Source: Capsicum annuum
Lineage: Eukaryota; Streptophyta; Magnoliopsida; Solanales; Solanaceae
Assembly (NCBI RefSeq): GCF_002878395.1
Contig: NC_061120.1
Location: 97,644,648-97,708,647 of the forward strand
DNA: 64,000 bases
Reading direction: 5' to 3'
Made by a program: the position numbers and the translations under genes. Position 1 is the stretch's first letter, and the number at the start of each line of letters is the position of its first letter. Positions 44,007 through 55,850 of this stretch are shown here, piece after piece. The notes beneath the pieces were generated by a model. It was given only the letters and a program-made list of their open reading frames with translations, was not told where the DNA came from and did no database searches.

Positions 44007-46881
44007 TGTAATGACCCTTAAATTCATTTTCCATATTACCACTTATTTTTGCTGTTAGAGCTTTTCCATAGATGCCCCAAGTCATTTATGACGTCCTGGA
44101 GCTAACAGTTTAGTTACCGGGCAGTTCATTTGGTTTTTAGAGACAATTACCTATTTAGAAGTCTTCGTTGGTTTGAAATGGCTACTGGGTTAAAATTTCA
44201 GTAAAATGATCTTGGATGCAAATTTTAACTGTGCCAATAGCTCTGGAATATCAATTTTAGGCTAGGTAGACCTTTGGTTCAGGTCCTAACGCACCCGAGC
44301 TCATTTTGACCTATTGGTTGGAAATTTTAAAAGTTAGAAATAAGAGTTTAGGACCCACATTTGGTCAAAACGACATCGGATTAAAAATCTAACATCGCCA
44401 TTGCGTATGGAACGATTAATATAGTATAGTTACATAGTTCATTTGCGTATATTGGATTCGAATGAATTCTAAGGCATTGGTGGAAACTTGGAAATTTTCC
44501 AAGTTTTCAGCTGTGCTGACAACAAGTGCTGCGATCACACAAAGAAGGATGGCGATCTCCATACCTGCTCCTGCACTCAAGTAGTGCGATTCCACCCTTG
44601 TTGTGCTTAGCCCTACGTGATTACCTGGTATGGGTATAAAATGACCCCTTAGGCCGCATTTTGGTCATTTTTCACTCATCCTTGAGAGACAAGAACCATA
44701 AAAGAGTATGATAACTTAGAATTGAGTCTTGGGGTTAAGAATCCTTCAAATTCATGTTTGAATTTCTTAAATTTTTTACCAAAGCCCCAAATCCTTTAAG
44801 GCTTGATTTATCCCTAAACTTACCTTGGTTTTCACCAATTTTTTGGGGTTTTGATTTCATGAGCTTGATATCATGTTCGGTTTGTCTCGAAAATATGATT
44901 TTTTAAAGTGGGATCTACATAGATTTTTGGTATGATTCTTGGACCAGGAGCAAAATGGTGAAATATGGATATCAATGTTCTTGTATTAATGAGTAAAACG
45001 TGTTTTTGATAGCTTTGCATCTTGAAGAGGCTTCTTGAAAGAAAAAAGTCAAGCTTTAGTGGATTGCTGAGCATTCTTCAGGGTTGAGGTATGTTAGGTT
45101 TAACTCTTGTTAATTTGAGCTACTTCATATATATTTATGATATTATATTGGATTGGGAGGGGTTTTAGGTGTTGGTTTGATGAATTTAAAGACTTGGAGT
45201 TAGTTGAGTCGTTTAGGCTCGTTTGACACGTAACCTTGACACTTAGCCTATTTCATTGTGCCTTTAGATGAATTGAACCTTATTCCTCATGCTTAGCATG
45301 AGAATATTTTAGACTACTCAAAGTAGGTATAATTAACCTAGTTACTTATGTTTAGGCTAATTTTCTAAGGGATATCAAGGCTTGTTGACATCTAAAAGCA
45401 GAATTAAATACCTTCGGCCTAGGTTTGGGGTAGAAATTGCCTAAAATGAAACTCATGGATTAGAATTGGCCTCTTAATCCACTTTAGGCTAAGATATATG
45501 GTATCTTTGGTAAACCTTTATGCTTATTTTACTCTTGGAAAGACATATGGATGAGAAACGGATAAATCTTTATATTTAATGGTTATGTCGGTTAACTTGA
45601 GGGTTGAATCCCATTGGTTATGCTATTAGTTACTTTGTTAGTGATGCTAATTATGATAAGGATTATGTATGAATATACCTAGTTCAATTTCAGAGGATGA
45701 TTATGGCGTTATTAATTATATTTATCGGTTCAAGTTCGGGTACTGATTATATTTAACTGTTCATGTTTGGGTATTAATTAAAATTACTGATTCAAGTCCG
45801 GTTATTGACTATATTATCGGTTTAAGTCCATCTATCGACTATATTTACTGATTCAAGTTTGGATATTGATATTATCAATTTGAGTTTGGATATGCCTATT
45901 ATAATATGGTGATGCACTTATAATATGATTGATGATATCAGAATGTAAAATTGAAGGTAGTGGCTTAACTAAATCAAAAAATAAGGTAATAGTCATAATG
46001 TGGCGTGACATTAGTGGAATCTTGTAGTAACATGACTATGTACTAATAAAGAGTTAGTTATAAATGACGACTAGTGCATAAGTGATAATAAGGTTGTTAG
46101 GTATCAGAAATTGTGGAATGATGGTCAAATGACTAACCATAATGCCAAATAGTTGCTTTGCTCTTCTCTTGGGTGTACTCTCTAGTAGTGTGGGATGTTG
46201 TGATGATTTCTTTGCTTTATACACCAATTTTGTCTGTATGTTAGCATATATTTGACTCTTTACATTATGTTGTCGTTATTATTTTGGTTTATGTACTAAC
46301 TATGCATAGTGATGATGAGGATGATTCAGGTTCGATTCTGTATCCTGAATTAGTTAAGATTATCTTGCATTGTATCATCTTTATATCATGATTTAGCTCA
46401 GTCGGTCAATGATGTCTGCTGAATACCCATTGTTTTGGTACTCATACTATACTTTTGTACTTTTTTAGTGCATATCCAAGTAGTAGCTGTCGTCATTGAC
46501 CTTTGTTCGTGCAGAGTTGATCTTTCAGAGATAGGGTGAACTCTTGGAGTTTTGAGTCTCCCATTTCCATCTATCTTATTATTATTTAGCCATTTACATT
46601 GAAATAGATGTATTGACTATTTTCTAAGTCTTTTGGGTTGTGTTATTGACATTATATGCTCTTGTACTAGCTTTATCAGGTTGTGGGATTGGTATCTTGT
46701 GCTGATTGTTTATTTATTTAGAACAATTTATTTACTTATGACTTGTGTTCATTGAATTCGGTCCATGCTGGGAATTTCCCTACTGAATTAACCCATTGCG
46801 TTAGCTCTGGGTTATGGTATTGGCTTTCCTACTGGCGGGATTTAGTAGGTGCCATCATGACTCGTAAATTGGGTCGTGATA
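44007..46881 (+). repeat. 3' LTR of the Tekay-type element
   Basis: 2875 bp, begins TGTAATGACCC and ends GTCGTGATA, a mutated CA end. It has one copy of the unit duplicated in the 5' LTR and lacks about 50 bases present in the 5' LTR near 36450. Substitutions against the 5' LTR are frequent by eye, so the insertion is not recent. Confidence 0.92.
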
Positions 46882-47198
46882 GTTTAGCTACACTAGTCCA
46901 TATCAATTCAACACTTCTCACCTTCCTCTACTCGCCTATTAACTCTAGATAACTCTTAGTGATAGATTAGTCCTATGTTAATGTAAGCCTATACTTCTTG
47001 TTAACATACCAACTCTGTAATTTCTCCTTAAGAGAGTGCAATTTCCTCCAGTACCAATTATTGTCAGTAGGTGCTTTATGTGTCCAAATGTCTTCTCATT
47101 GTTTCATGTAGGATTCATAAAATCATTTAACCTACAAGAAATCTTTCCTTATAATAAGTTGCCACAACAACTTACCAACTGAAGTTATGTTTTAGATT

Positions 47199-47471
47199 CT
47201 AAAATTCTTTACATTCAGACCACCTTTTTTCTTGGGATGACAGATGGTATCCCAGACCACTAATAAGAATTTTTTTCCTTTGATCGATTACACTCCATAA
47301 GTATTTTTTGTACCTCTTATCCACCTCTTTTAGGATACTTTGAGGTAAAATAAACATAGATCCCCAGAAATTATAAATGGAGAAGGACACTACAGTAATC
47401 ACTAGAAGCCTTCCAACATATGACAATTGCTTGGAAGGCACCACTGTGTTCTTGTTTGTAACCTTGTCCAC
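47199..47471 (-). pseudogene. L1-type LINE RT thumb/connection fragment
   Basis: The frame reads KQLSYVGRLLVITVVSFSIY followed by FILPQSILKEVDKRYKKYLW. This corresponds to the L1 segment after the RT domain, usually KLSYAGR and FLLP..VL. It lies downstream of the RT palm in the same direction, separated by frame breaks. Confidence 0.8.
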
Positions 47472-47793
47472 TAATTATTTGCATTAAAGCTTACTCCACT
47501 TCTTTGAACAGAGTGGTAAGACTAAGTATATGATAGGAAACTGTATAACACAAAAGCCTATTCTTGCCAAAAATTTTGCTTTTACTACATCAGTCACCCT
47601 TGCTAAAAACTGCTAGACTTCTCCATGTTAGCCTTTAGCCCTATAACATCACTAAACTGAGTTAAATCCTCTATCACTTTATTAATTGGACCAGCGACAA
47701 CCTTTCAAAATATCATTACATCATCAGTAAAATTCAAATGAGTAAGTCTTAACACCTTACATAATGGATGATATTTAAAATCAGATAAGATAC

Positions 47794-48174
47794 TCATGTC
47801 CTTATTGACTTTGTTAAATACTCCATAACTAGCACAAGTAGAAAGGGAGAAGTTGGATCGCCCTGCCTCAACCTTCTTCTTCCTTCAAAGAGTCCATTGC
47901 TTTCACGATTCACTTTAATTGAAAAACTGGTAGAAGTAACATAAGTCATCACCAATCTAACAAATATCTCAGGAAATTCAAACCCCATCATAACTTTCTC
48001 TAAAAAATCCCAATCTACCATGTCATAAGCCTTCTTTAAATCTATCTTCACAAGACATTTGGTATAGGTTTTCCCATAGTATTGCTTGAGTAAATCATGA
48101 CATATCAATACATTGTGGATCATAGATCTTCCTTGAATAACGGAATCTTGATTCTCATCCACTAAGTTATTCAC
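47794..48174 (-). pseudogene. L1-type LINE reverse transcriptase palm region
   Basis: This open fragment contains QDSVIQGRSMIHNVLICHDL, CLVKIDLKKAYDMVDWDFLE and RRRLRQGDPTSPFLLVLVME. These match the order and spacing of L1 RT motifs: the GR(S)I block, the first catalytic Asp in KIDLKKAYD, and RQGDPxSPxLF. The YADD-type motif should follow downstream; GTAAAAT-rich sequence at 47700-47750 corresponds to a decayed form. The element would copy its RNA at a nicked target; this copy cannot. Confidence 0.88.
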
Positions 48175-48531
48175 ACAAGCTACAATCTTTTGTAAATCAT
48201 GTTAGAAACACATGTGTATATGACATTACAATAAGAAATAACTATAATTTGGCTGTCATATTCTGAATTATCAACTTAGGTATAAGAGCTATAAGTGTAA
48301 AGTTTATTTGCTTAGGTTTTCCCATTTTAAAAAAACTCTAACATAGCTACACTATTGCATCACCACTTATGTACCAAACAAACTTATAAAACCCATTATC
48401 GAACCCATCAGAACCTTAACTTTTATTACTATTTATGGTGAAAATTGCCTTCTTAACATCACCTGCTTCAAAAAGTTGTAACAATGCCAAATGATAGTCT
48501 AGTACAAGTGTAGTACCATTTTGAATGATAT

Positions 48532-50688
48532 TGTTGTTGTATGTTTTGATGAAAACTAAGTAACATGCTCAGAAACTAGGTCCGCTAGATCAACCTACTA
48601 AAGATTATTGAAGGACAGTTGTACACTGTTACACTCTGCACAGTTTTGTCCTATAGCATAAATATTGTGCAGGTGCAAAGTGTAAATATGCTACACCTAG
48701 TCAAATTGAATTCCAACTAAAATTCTCATGCATATATATAAGCAAAGGAGAGTAGCTTTGGTTTTCAGTTTTTGCAATCTCATTTTCTCAAAAATGCAGC
48801 AAAAGCTCTCTTACAAAAGGTCCAGAAATTCTCTTATTATTTAATTTGCATTATCTTGAGTATTGTTCTAAAAATGATTCACTCTAGTGTTTGTGAGTAA
48901 ACTTTCCTTTTGTTTTCATTTTTCTTGCGTAGGTAGATTTTCCTAAGGATGTTTGACTAGAGTAGTCGATTGAGTGAAGGGTGAGATAGAGTTATTTTGG
49001 TTGGTTTTTTATAGAGGTATTACAAGCTTTAGGATTTAGATTTAAATCTTGTTGGATTCTGTAATCAGAGTTTCTTGATTATAATGGAGCTTAGGAAATC
49101 CTATGAGGATAGGTCGTGGTTTTATTCACTTGAGCAAGGAGGTTTCCACATAAAAATCTCTTGTGTTTATTTTTGAGTATTTACTTTGTGATCTTGTTTT
49201 ATCGTTATTCATAATTCCTCAGAGACCTAGTCCCTTAGTGGTGATTAACTCTTACAATTTAATAATTGGTATCGGAGTGGTTAACTCTAAACGATTAACA
49301 TCTAGAGTGAATCCTTTGATATGGAAGCACCACCAAACTTGGAGGAAAGACAGTTAACCACCAGACGACCCATATTTAATGGACAATATTATGGTTGCTG
49401 GAAGACAAGAATGTATGACTTTATTATGACTGAAGATAGTGAGCTGTGGGATCTATTTTACGATGGACCTCATGTTCCCATGAGAGAAGTTATGAAAGGA
49501 GAAATTACTAGGTTGGTTGTCAAAACTCAAAGGGAATACAATGAGGAGGATCTCAAAAAGATTGAAAAAAATTTCAAGCCCAAAAAGCTTTTGGTATGTG
49601 GAATAGGACCTGATGAGTACAATCATAATTCTACTCGTGAAAGTGTAAGGAAAATCTGGGATTGTGTAAGGAGTGTTCATAAACAAATCAGTTAAGTCAA
49701 GGAATCCAAGGTAGAAATGCTTACTACCCAATATGAGGTCGTCACTGTGAAGGAAAGTGAAATTATTCAAGATATGAGCACCAGGTTCACTTCAATCACA
49801 AATGAATTATACTGCCTTGCTAATATTATTTCACCTAGCAAATAGGTGAGACAGATTCTAAGAGTACTACCTAAGTTATGGGAGAGTAAGGTGAATGCTA
49901 TCTCTGAGGCATGAGATCATAATACTCTTACTATGGATGATTTGATTGGGAATCCAAAGACCTATAAACTAAAAAAACAAGATCAAGAGAAGAAAGAGCC
50001 TAAAAGGAGAAATCCTTTGCTTTAAAAGCTTCCAAATCTGACGCCAGTGAAGATGATAAGGATATTGCCTACTTAGCTAAAAAAATCACTAGGTCTATGA
50101 AGAGGAATGAAAATTTTCAAAAGAAGGGAAGCAGTAACAGGCTAACGGGTGCAAATGAATTATGCCACATTTGTGGCAAACCAAGACATTTCATCAAGAA
50201 TTGTCCCTTGGACAAGATAGATTATCAAGCATATCTGAAATCTGGAGGAGACAAAGCTAAGAAAAAGAACCGAGTCCCTAACAAGTCTAGAAGAAAAGTT
50301 GTAGTTGACTATGTAGTGAAGCAAGCCTTAGCTACTAGGGAGATTCATCAAGTGAATTAGATGAGTCGGAAAAAACCCAAAGATGCCTCTGTGATGGTTG
50401 TAGAAGATGGTGAAACTACTTTTAACTCTTTTTTTACTCTCATAGCAAGGTCAGTGATGAAGAAGAAGATGAGATAACTCCTTTTAACATTAAACAAAAT
50501 TTGAATGACTACACTCCTAAGAAGTTAAGAAAACTTGCAAATATCTCGATTGATTCTCTATGTGAGATTACTGTTGAGAAGGATCTTCTTACAAAAAAGG
50601 CAGAAAATCTTGAATATGAAAAAATAGCCTTAACCATTTAGATTCTGAGATAGGAGAAGACTCTTTACAATTAAATTCTGAGAACAAG
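48532..50688 (+). mobile_element. Copia-type retrotransposon, 5' part only
   Basis: The 5' LTR (48532-49256) begins TGTTGTTGTATGTTTTGATG and ends CTTACA. TTGGTATCGGAG follows as a tRNA-Met-like primer-binding site (49266-49277). Gag sequence runs from 49321 to about 50690. There it is cut by CACTA-like termini, and no Copia integrase, RT or 3' LTR is found later in the window. Stops and a frameshift break gag. Confidence 0.78.
49321..50360 (+). pseudogene. Copia gag, degenerate
   Basis: The frame starts MEAPPNLEERQLTTRRPIF, followed by NGQYYGCWKTRMYDFI and LVCGIGPDEYN, typical of Copia gag (UBN2 family). It stops at 49695 and resumes in fragments. LCHICGKPRHFIKNCP at 50160-50205 is the CCHC zinc knuckle, with Arg in place of the usual Gly before the His. 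Gag packages element RNA. Breaks at 49695 and around 49850-50030 make it non-functional. Confidence 0.88.
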
Positions 50689-50974
50689 TACTACAAAAAT
50701 AGGTTTAATGGCGGGGGTTATTTGCGGGGATTATCTTACCCCCTGTAAAATTATATGAATTGCGGGGGTTAAAAACTTACCGCTAAAATTTATAAATTTG
50801 CGGGTGTTTTTAACCCCCACAAATATATTCGATGGATATCGAGGGTTAAAAACCCCCGTAAATATATTCGATGGATATTGGGGGTTAAAATCCCCTCTAT
50901 CCATCGAAAAAATAGTGCCTAAACTTGGCTCATTTTTACTTAAAAAAAATTACCTCGCTATTTTTCCCCCAAAA
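50689..50974. mobile_element. CACTA-like terminus with sub-terminal repeats (first)
   Basis: TACTACAAAAATAGG resembles the CACTACAAAAA end of En/Spm elements with the first base changed. Within 250 bases, GCGGGGGTTAAAAA, GGGGGTTA and AACCCCCGTAAAT recur in both orientations, as CACTA sub-terminal repeats do. No opposite end was found. Confidence 0.55.
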
Positions 50975-51560
50975 CACTACTAAAAAGGGACAAAAAGCGA
51001 CGAACTGTGTCGCTTTTAAAAAGCAATAAGAAAAGCGACATTGTTCGTTTCTTTTTTTAGTTTAATTTTTATTTTTATTTATTTTTTATTTAAATTGATG
51101 GCCAACATCTTAATATCCGTCGCTTTTTTTGCGGATTATTGTGCCAACTAATTAACAAACAATTTATAGGTTTTTTTAATAAATGCGACGGATAGCGTCG
51201 TTATTTATTTAAAATAATAATAATTAATTTTTAAAAAGAGACGTTGTCCGTTTATTTTTAATTTTAAATTTAATTTTTATTTATTTTTATTAAAATCAAC
51301 GGATAGTATCGCTTTTGTTAAAAATAAATTAAAATTAACTTTATCATAAAAATCGATATTGTCTGTCAGTTTTTAAATTTAATTTTTATTTTTATTAAAA
51401 TCGATGGACAACGTTGCTATAATATTTTATTTTTAAAATATTAATTATTGAAAAGTAACGCCATCCGTCGTAATTTTTAATTATTTTTATTTTTTCTGTA
51501 TTTTTACAAAAAGAAACGTACAGTGTCGCTTTTGTTAAAAATAAATAAAAATTAACTTTG
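50975..51560. mobile_element. CACTA-like terminus with sub-terminal repeats (second)
   Basis: CACTACTAAAAAGGGAC begins a region where AAAGCGAC, GCGACGGATAGCGTCG and similar dyads repeat over about 550 bases. This second repeat motif differs from the first, so it marks another CACTA-like family or a nested insertion. No transposase or matching right end is seen. Confidence 0.5.
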
Positions 51561-51837
51561 TATAGTTACTATATTTATTAAATATCAACCTAATTCAATT
51601 TAATTTTTATGATTTATTTAAATTCTAGCCATATTATACTCAATTTGTGTCAATTGAGTTTAATTTAACTCAATCGAAATCCTCAATTCAATCCTTTTTA
51701 ACCCAATTTCTAATCCCAATTTAACTCATCTCACCAATTCTAATCTCAACCGTTCATCATATTTGATCAACGGTCAATGTTAAATCAATTTTCACTATTT
51801 TTTTCTTGAAATTGGATAGCTTCAGACTATTTTTCTT

Positions 51838-51952
51838 GAACTGGGGGCCTATTGAAAACAACTTATTTATTTTAACGGTAAGGTCTGCGTACACTGTATC
51901 CTCTACAGACCCCAATTTGTTGGACTAAATCGAGTTAGTTGTTGTATTATTT
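51838..51952 (+). mobile_element. RTE/TS SINE 3'-tail fragment
   Basis: GGGGGCCTATTGAAAACAAC, AAGGTCTGCGTACACTGTAT, CTACAGACCCCAATTTGTTG and a final TTAGTTGTTGTA form the tail shared by Solanaceae RTE LINEs and TS SINEs. No coding part is attached. Confidence 0.7.
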
Positions 51953-52329
51953 TCTCAAAATCTCATAGAAAAAACAATCAAAAGATGTTACCTTGATTGA
52001 TTGATTGATTATTATTATTAGTACTATTATTATTATTATGCTCAATTTATTTCAAATTTATTATCGATAATTTTTATATAATATTTTCTATGTGACATAC
52101 ATAATTTATTTGTAAGAATAATAATTTTTATAATATTTTTTAATTTATTATTACTATGAATTTATTATTATATATAAATAGTAGCCTTGATATATTTGTA
52201 AGATAATTTTTAATTTTTTCTCATACTACTCTTGGTATTAAGTTCATGAAGTAGCAGTTTATACGTATAAAACTCTGAAGTGAACTCTTAACACTGAACA
52301 ACAATAATTGTACAGTGTATGCTCATTTT

Positions 52330-53000
52330 GGTTGTTGATACCTAATTTTGACCTCCCGATGCTCCTCTTAGGCTGATATTTTATTAAAAATTATTAATTT
52401 TTAACATTAATAGTTTTACGTTTTTGATATCAAATAAATAATGATGTGTCACATCAATAATTTTAATCTATTTAATTTTTTTCAATCAATTTATTTTCTA
52501 ACCTGATTTTGCCAATTTATAATAATTTTAGCCTAATTTTATTCAAATTATTACAATTCTAGTTCAAATTATGTTTAATTGAACTCAATTTCAATTTCCA
52601 TTCATCGGTGGTTTCTCATTCCAAATTCGAGCCACCAATTGACTTGCAACCGAACTTCACTGGTTACTCATGGATCGCTTATAGTGCCTCGTCTCTCCTC
52701 GTCATATGTCAATTCCCTAACCCGCTATCTCAAACTGAGACTATAATCAATACGGTTTTTCAACAGGTTTTTGAGCTGTAATCGATGGCACTGGTGTTGA
52801 CATGCAATTTTTGACCTCTCGATATTCCTTTTAGTCTACTATTTTAGCAAAATTATTATTTTAAATGTTAGCATTTGACACATTATTCTGGTATCGAACA
52901 AACATTGACGTGTCACATTCATGACTTCAAAATGTATAAGTTATTTTATTACTTTTTAGTATCATTTTTAATTCAAATTCGACATTTTACATAATTTTAT
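52330..53000. repeat. Diverged direct repeats, probable LTR-derived
   Basis: TGTTGATACCTAATTTTGAC at 52334 and TGTTGACATGCAATTTTTGA at 52796 start two similar blocks of about 140 bases. Both include TTTGACCTC(C/T)CGAT and (A/G)TGTGTCACAT-type sequence. TG starts and spacing suggest decayed LTR remnants. No coding part is seen. Confidence 0.5.
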
Positions 53001-53061
53001 TAATATTTATTAAATTATTTTTCACGTAAATGTGCACACTCACAATTTACAAATGGATTGT

Positions 53062-53062
53062 C

Positions 53063-53101
<39 letters not shown>
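53062..53101. repeat. (ATT)n microsatellite
   Basis: About 13 ATT triplets in an uninterrupted run. A shorter ATT-rich run lies at 52008-52039. Confidence 0.93.
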
Positions 53102-53399
53102 CAACAATTTTATATAATAATTTTATGTAATATTAATTTTTACATGTTTAGTTTATGTTAATCTCGACATCTTTTTATTTCTCTCGTCATTATCATATTT
53201 ATTATAAGCCGATCTCATTTAACTTTTCCTGCATATTTAATTTTTAGCCAATATTATATCCAATTGATGGCAATTATAGCCAAATTGATATTAATTTTGA
53301 GCTTAAATTGAAGGTTAATCTTTAGACCCCTTTAAACTTAATTTTAATCTCAGCCATCAATTAAATTTGATCTAACGGCCAAGATGAAATCATCTCTTC

Positions 53400-53900
53400 T
53401 TACCTTTTTTAAACCTAAAGAAAAACTGATCCCTTATTTTTGACAAAGGACAGTCGCACACCTCTCTACCTTCTCTCAATTCTCTCTCTATTCCTCTCTT
53501 AGAAATTAAACTTTTGTTGTTCCTCGCCACCGGTCGGCGAAGCCCAACGCTCACCACCGCCTCCATATCCCTCTTCCCCCTCAATTCGCTCTTCTCTCAC
53601 GCTGATAAGCCTCGACGGATGTGACTACCGGCAGGCTCCCCGTCAAACCCTAGTTGTGCCATCGACGCTATCACCACCGATGAACCAACCGAGACACCAC
53701 CGCCAAACCAGCCTCCTCTCTTATTGCAGCTGCTCAACCATGTCGCCAATACTCTGACATCCCTTTTCCTTATTTTCATCTCTTATCCGACCAAATTGCA
53801 ACAATGGGAAACTCTTCTGCCACTTCGCCGCCGCTTGCTCCGATCAAGTGTTGTCGGAAAATTGATGGGTTCTTGAGAACCCATCACAGGTTTAATCTCT
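53400..53900 (+). other. GC-richer stretch with exon-like end
   Basis: This is less AT-rich than its surroundings. It has a CT-rich part followed at 53802 by a short frame, MGNSSATSPPLAPIKCCRKI, that ends at a donor-like CACAG/GTTTAAT near 53890. No domain is recognised. It could be the first exon of an unrecognised gene, a captured gene piece or retroelement leader sequence. Confidence 0.3.
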
Positions 53901-54209
53901 TAATTCATTTTTCTACTTTCTAATTTGACAGGTTTCGTGATTGGCTTAATTTGATTAAGCACTTTGTTAAAATCTTTGTGATTTGTGTTGATTAATAATG
54001 TATGATGTCACATGTGAAAAATTCCCAAATCTTTGATATTTTTTTACAATAGAAGTAATTGTGTTAGTTTCTATGTCATCTTGAGTTGGTTTAATTACCT
54101 TTCTTTTGGTCATTGGGAGTTGTACAAGATAGTGGAGGGTAAAATTCAATAACTACGTCTCTTACTGGGACTATTTGATTCCAATACTAAATTACGAATG
54201 TAGTATTTT

Positions 54210-55155
54210 GAAATGTGTACTGGTGACTTCAAATTGATCAAGTGTAGTCACTTGAGAAGTGGATTTGCAACTTGAAAGATGAACTTGTGTTTTGAAATTA
54301 GTAAAGTGTAATCACTTGAAAATGTGAATTCATGACTTGAAATTCATTTAGTGTTGGCACTTGAAATGTGAATTCATGACTTGAACATGGTTAGGTTTAA
54401 TCACTTGAAATGTGAATTAGAGAGTTGAAAATGGTTAAGTGTAGTGTTTTGAAAATGGTTAAGTATAATGACTTAAAATGTCAATTAGCTATTTAAACAT
54501 GGTTTAAGTGTAGTGACTTGAAATGTGAATAAGTTATTTTAAAATTATCAAGTGTAGTGACTTGAAAATGATTAAGTGTAGTTACTTGTAATTGCAAACT
54601 TGTGAGTTGAAAACGGTTAAGTGTAGTTACTTGAAATTGTGAACTAGTGATTTGAAAAAATAGTTAAGTGTAGTTACTTGAAATGTGAATTAGTTACTTG
54701 AAAGTGGTTAAGTATAGTGACTTGAAATGAATGATTAAGTGTAGTGACTTGAAATGAATGATTAAGTATAGTTATTTGAAATGTGAAGTAGTTACTTGAA
54801 AATGGTTAAGTATAGTGACTTGAAATGTGAATTATTCTTTTACAAATGGTGACTTGTAATGTAAATTAATTATTTGAAAATGGTTAAGTGTAGTGACTTG
54901 AAATGTCTTCTAGTTATTTAAAAATGGTTAAGTATAGTGACTTGAAATGTGTACTAGTGACTTGAAAATGGTTAAGTGTAGTTACTTCAAAATGGTTAAG
55001 TATAGTGACTTGAAATGTCAATTAGCTATTTGAAAATGGTTTGAGTGATGTGACTTGAAATGTGTACTAGTGAATAAGTTATTTGAAAATTATTAAGTGT
55101 AGTGACTTGAAAATGATTAAGTGTAGTTACTTGAAATTGCGAACTTGTGATTGAT
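54210..55155 (+). repeat. Minisatellite of ~44-bp composite units
   Basis: Two half-units alternate: GTGACTTGAAATGTGAATTA and GTTACTTGAAAATGGTTAAG, the latter followed by TGTA. The pair, about 44 bp, is repeated about twenty times with deletions and substitutions. CTTGAAA is the most constant core. No gene reads across it. Confidence 0.92.
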
Positions 55156-55440
55156 CTATTTATATTTATCATGATGTTTTTTAGTTGTACGCAGATGTAA
55201 ATATAATAAGCACTAAAAGTTTATCTGATTGGTTTTTATACTTTGCATTTTTATGTAGCCAGGTGATGCAGCTAGTGGACCCATTTCACCCATGGATGCA
55301 AGAAGACCATGTGATGATAGTGATCCTAATGACAATTGATGTCCCAGATTTTGATGGAACATTCTACGCCTTTCTCTTAAGATAATTGTGTGTTTTCAAG
55401 TAACTATTATTGAATTTAACAATGTACTTTGGTGTTTTCA
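55156..55440 (+). other. Spacer with a short gag-like phrase
   Basis: A small frame (55185-55385) contains IDVPDFDGTFYAF. VPDFDG resembles the start of several Ty3 gag domains, but the match is too short for a call. Confidence 0.3.
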
Positions 55441-55499
55441 GGATAAGAGTTGAGTATGAAGAATAACTTGGATGAACTGGGCAAAACAAAGGAAAAATG

Positions 55500-55850
55500 A
55501 TCAGCTACGGCTTAGGCGATGGACCGTCGACCTTATGACGAACCGTCAGCCTAAACCATCACCCAAAAATAGAAGACAGTAACTCTGGACATCCTGTGAT
55601 AGTCCAGGCGATGGACCATCAACTCTGCGATAAAACGTTAGCCTGAACCGTTACCAAGAGATAGAATACATATTCACAGGAAGTCATGCAATGGATCAGG
55701 CGATGGACCGTCGGCCCTGCGATAAACCGTCACCCTACCTGTCGCCCAGAAGCAGAATATTGACTCACTAGAGCTCCAACGACTGTCTAGGTGATGGACC
55801 ATCACTCTAGTGATGAACCGTCACTCGACCCATCAAGCCTGAAGCGGCAA
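55500..55850. repeat. Interrupted-palindrome cluster (GATGGACC..C), 5' side
   Basis: GGCGATGGACCGTCG, GACGAACCGTCAGCC, GGCGATGGACCATCA and similar units recur about every 40 bases. Several are near-perfect inverted repeats around one central base. They lie in the presumed 5' LTR of the Athila element. Confidence 0.8.

Larger units (their letters stand above)
35724..46881 (+). mobile_element. Complete Tekay/Del-type Ty3/gypsy retrotransposon, degenerate
   Basis: Two long LTRs (35724-38796 and 44007-46881) begin TGTAATGA and end GTCGTGACA/GTCGTGATA. A perfect 5-bp duplication, GTTTA, flanks the whole (35719-35723 and 46882-46886). A tRNA-Met-like primer-binding site, TAGTATCATAGCC, follows the left LTR (38800-38812). 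Gag, protease, RT, RNase H, integrase and a chromodomain-like C-terminus follow in Ty3/gypsy order. Many TAG/TGA stops interrupt all of them. The length of 11,158 bp and LTRs of about 3 kb suit the Tekay/Del chromovirus lineage. Confidence 0.93.
35187..48505 (-). mobile_element. L1-type LINE, 5'-truncated, split by a Ty3/gypsy element
   Basis: Minus-strand fragments run from the reverse transcriptase at 48.4-47.2 kb to the C-terminal region at 35.72-35.2 kb. The order fits one LINE interrupted at 35723/46882. The 5' end stops near 48505, after an EAGDVKKAIFTINSNK-like block that normally opens the L1 RT region. The exact 3' end is unclear because another element abuts at 35186. Several stops and frameshifts show it is dead. 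The intervening 35724-46881 belongs to a different, younger element. Confidence 0.75.

Noticed and set aside
53597..53779. Short minus-strand frames in the GC-richer stretch
   Set aside because: No homology recognised and no supporting splice structure on that strand.
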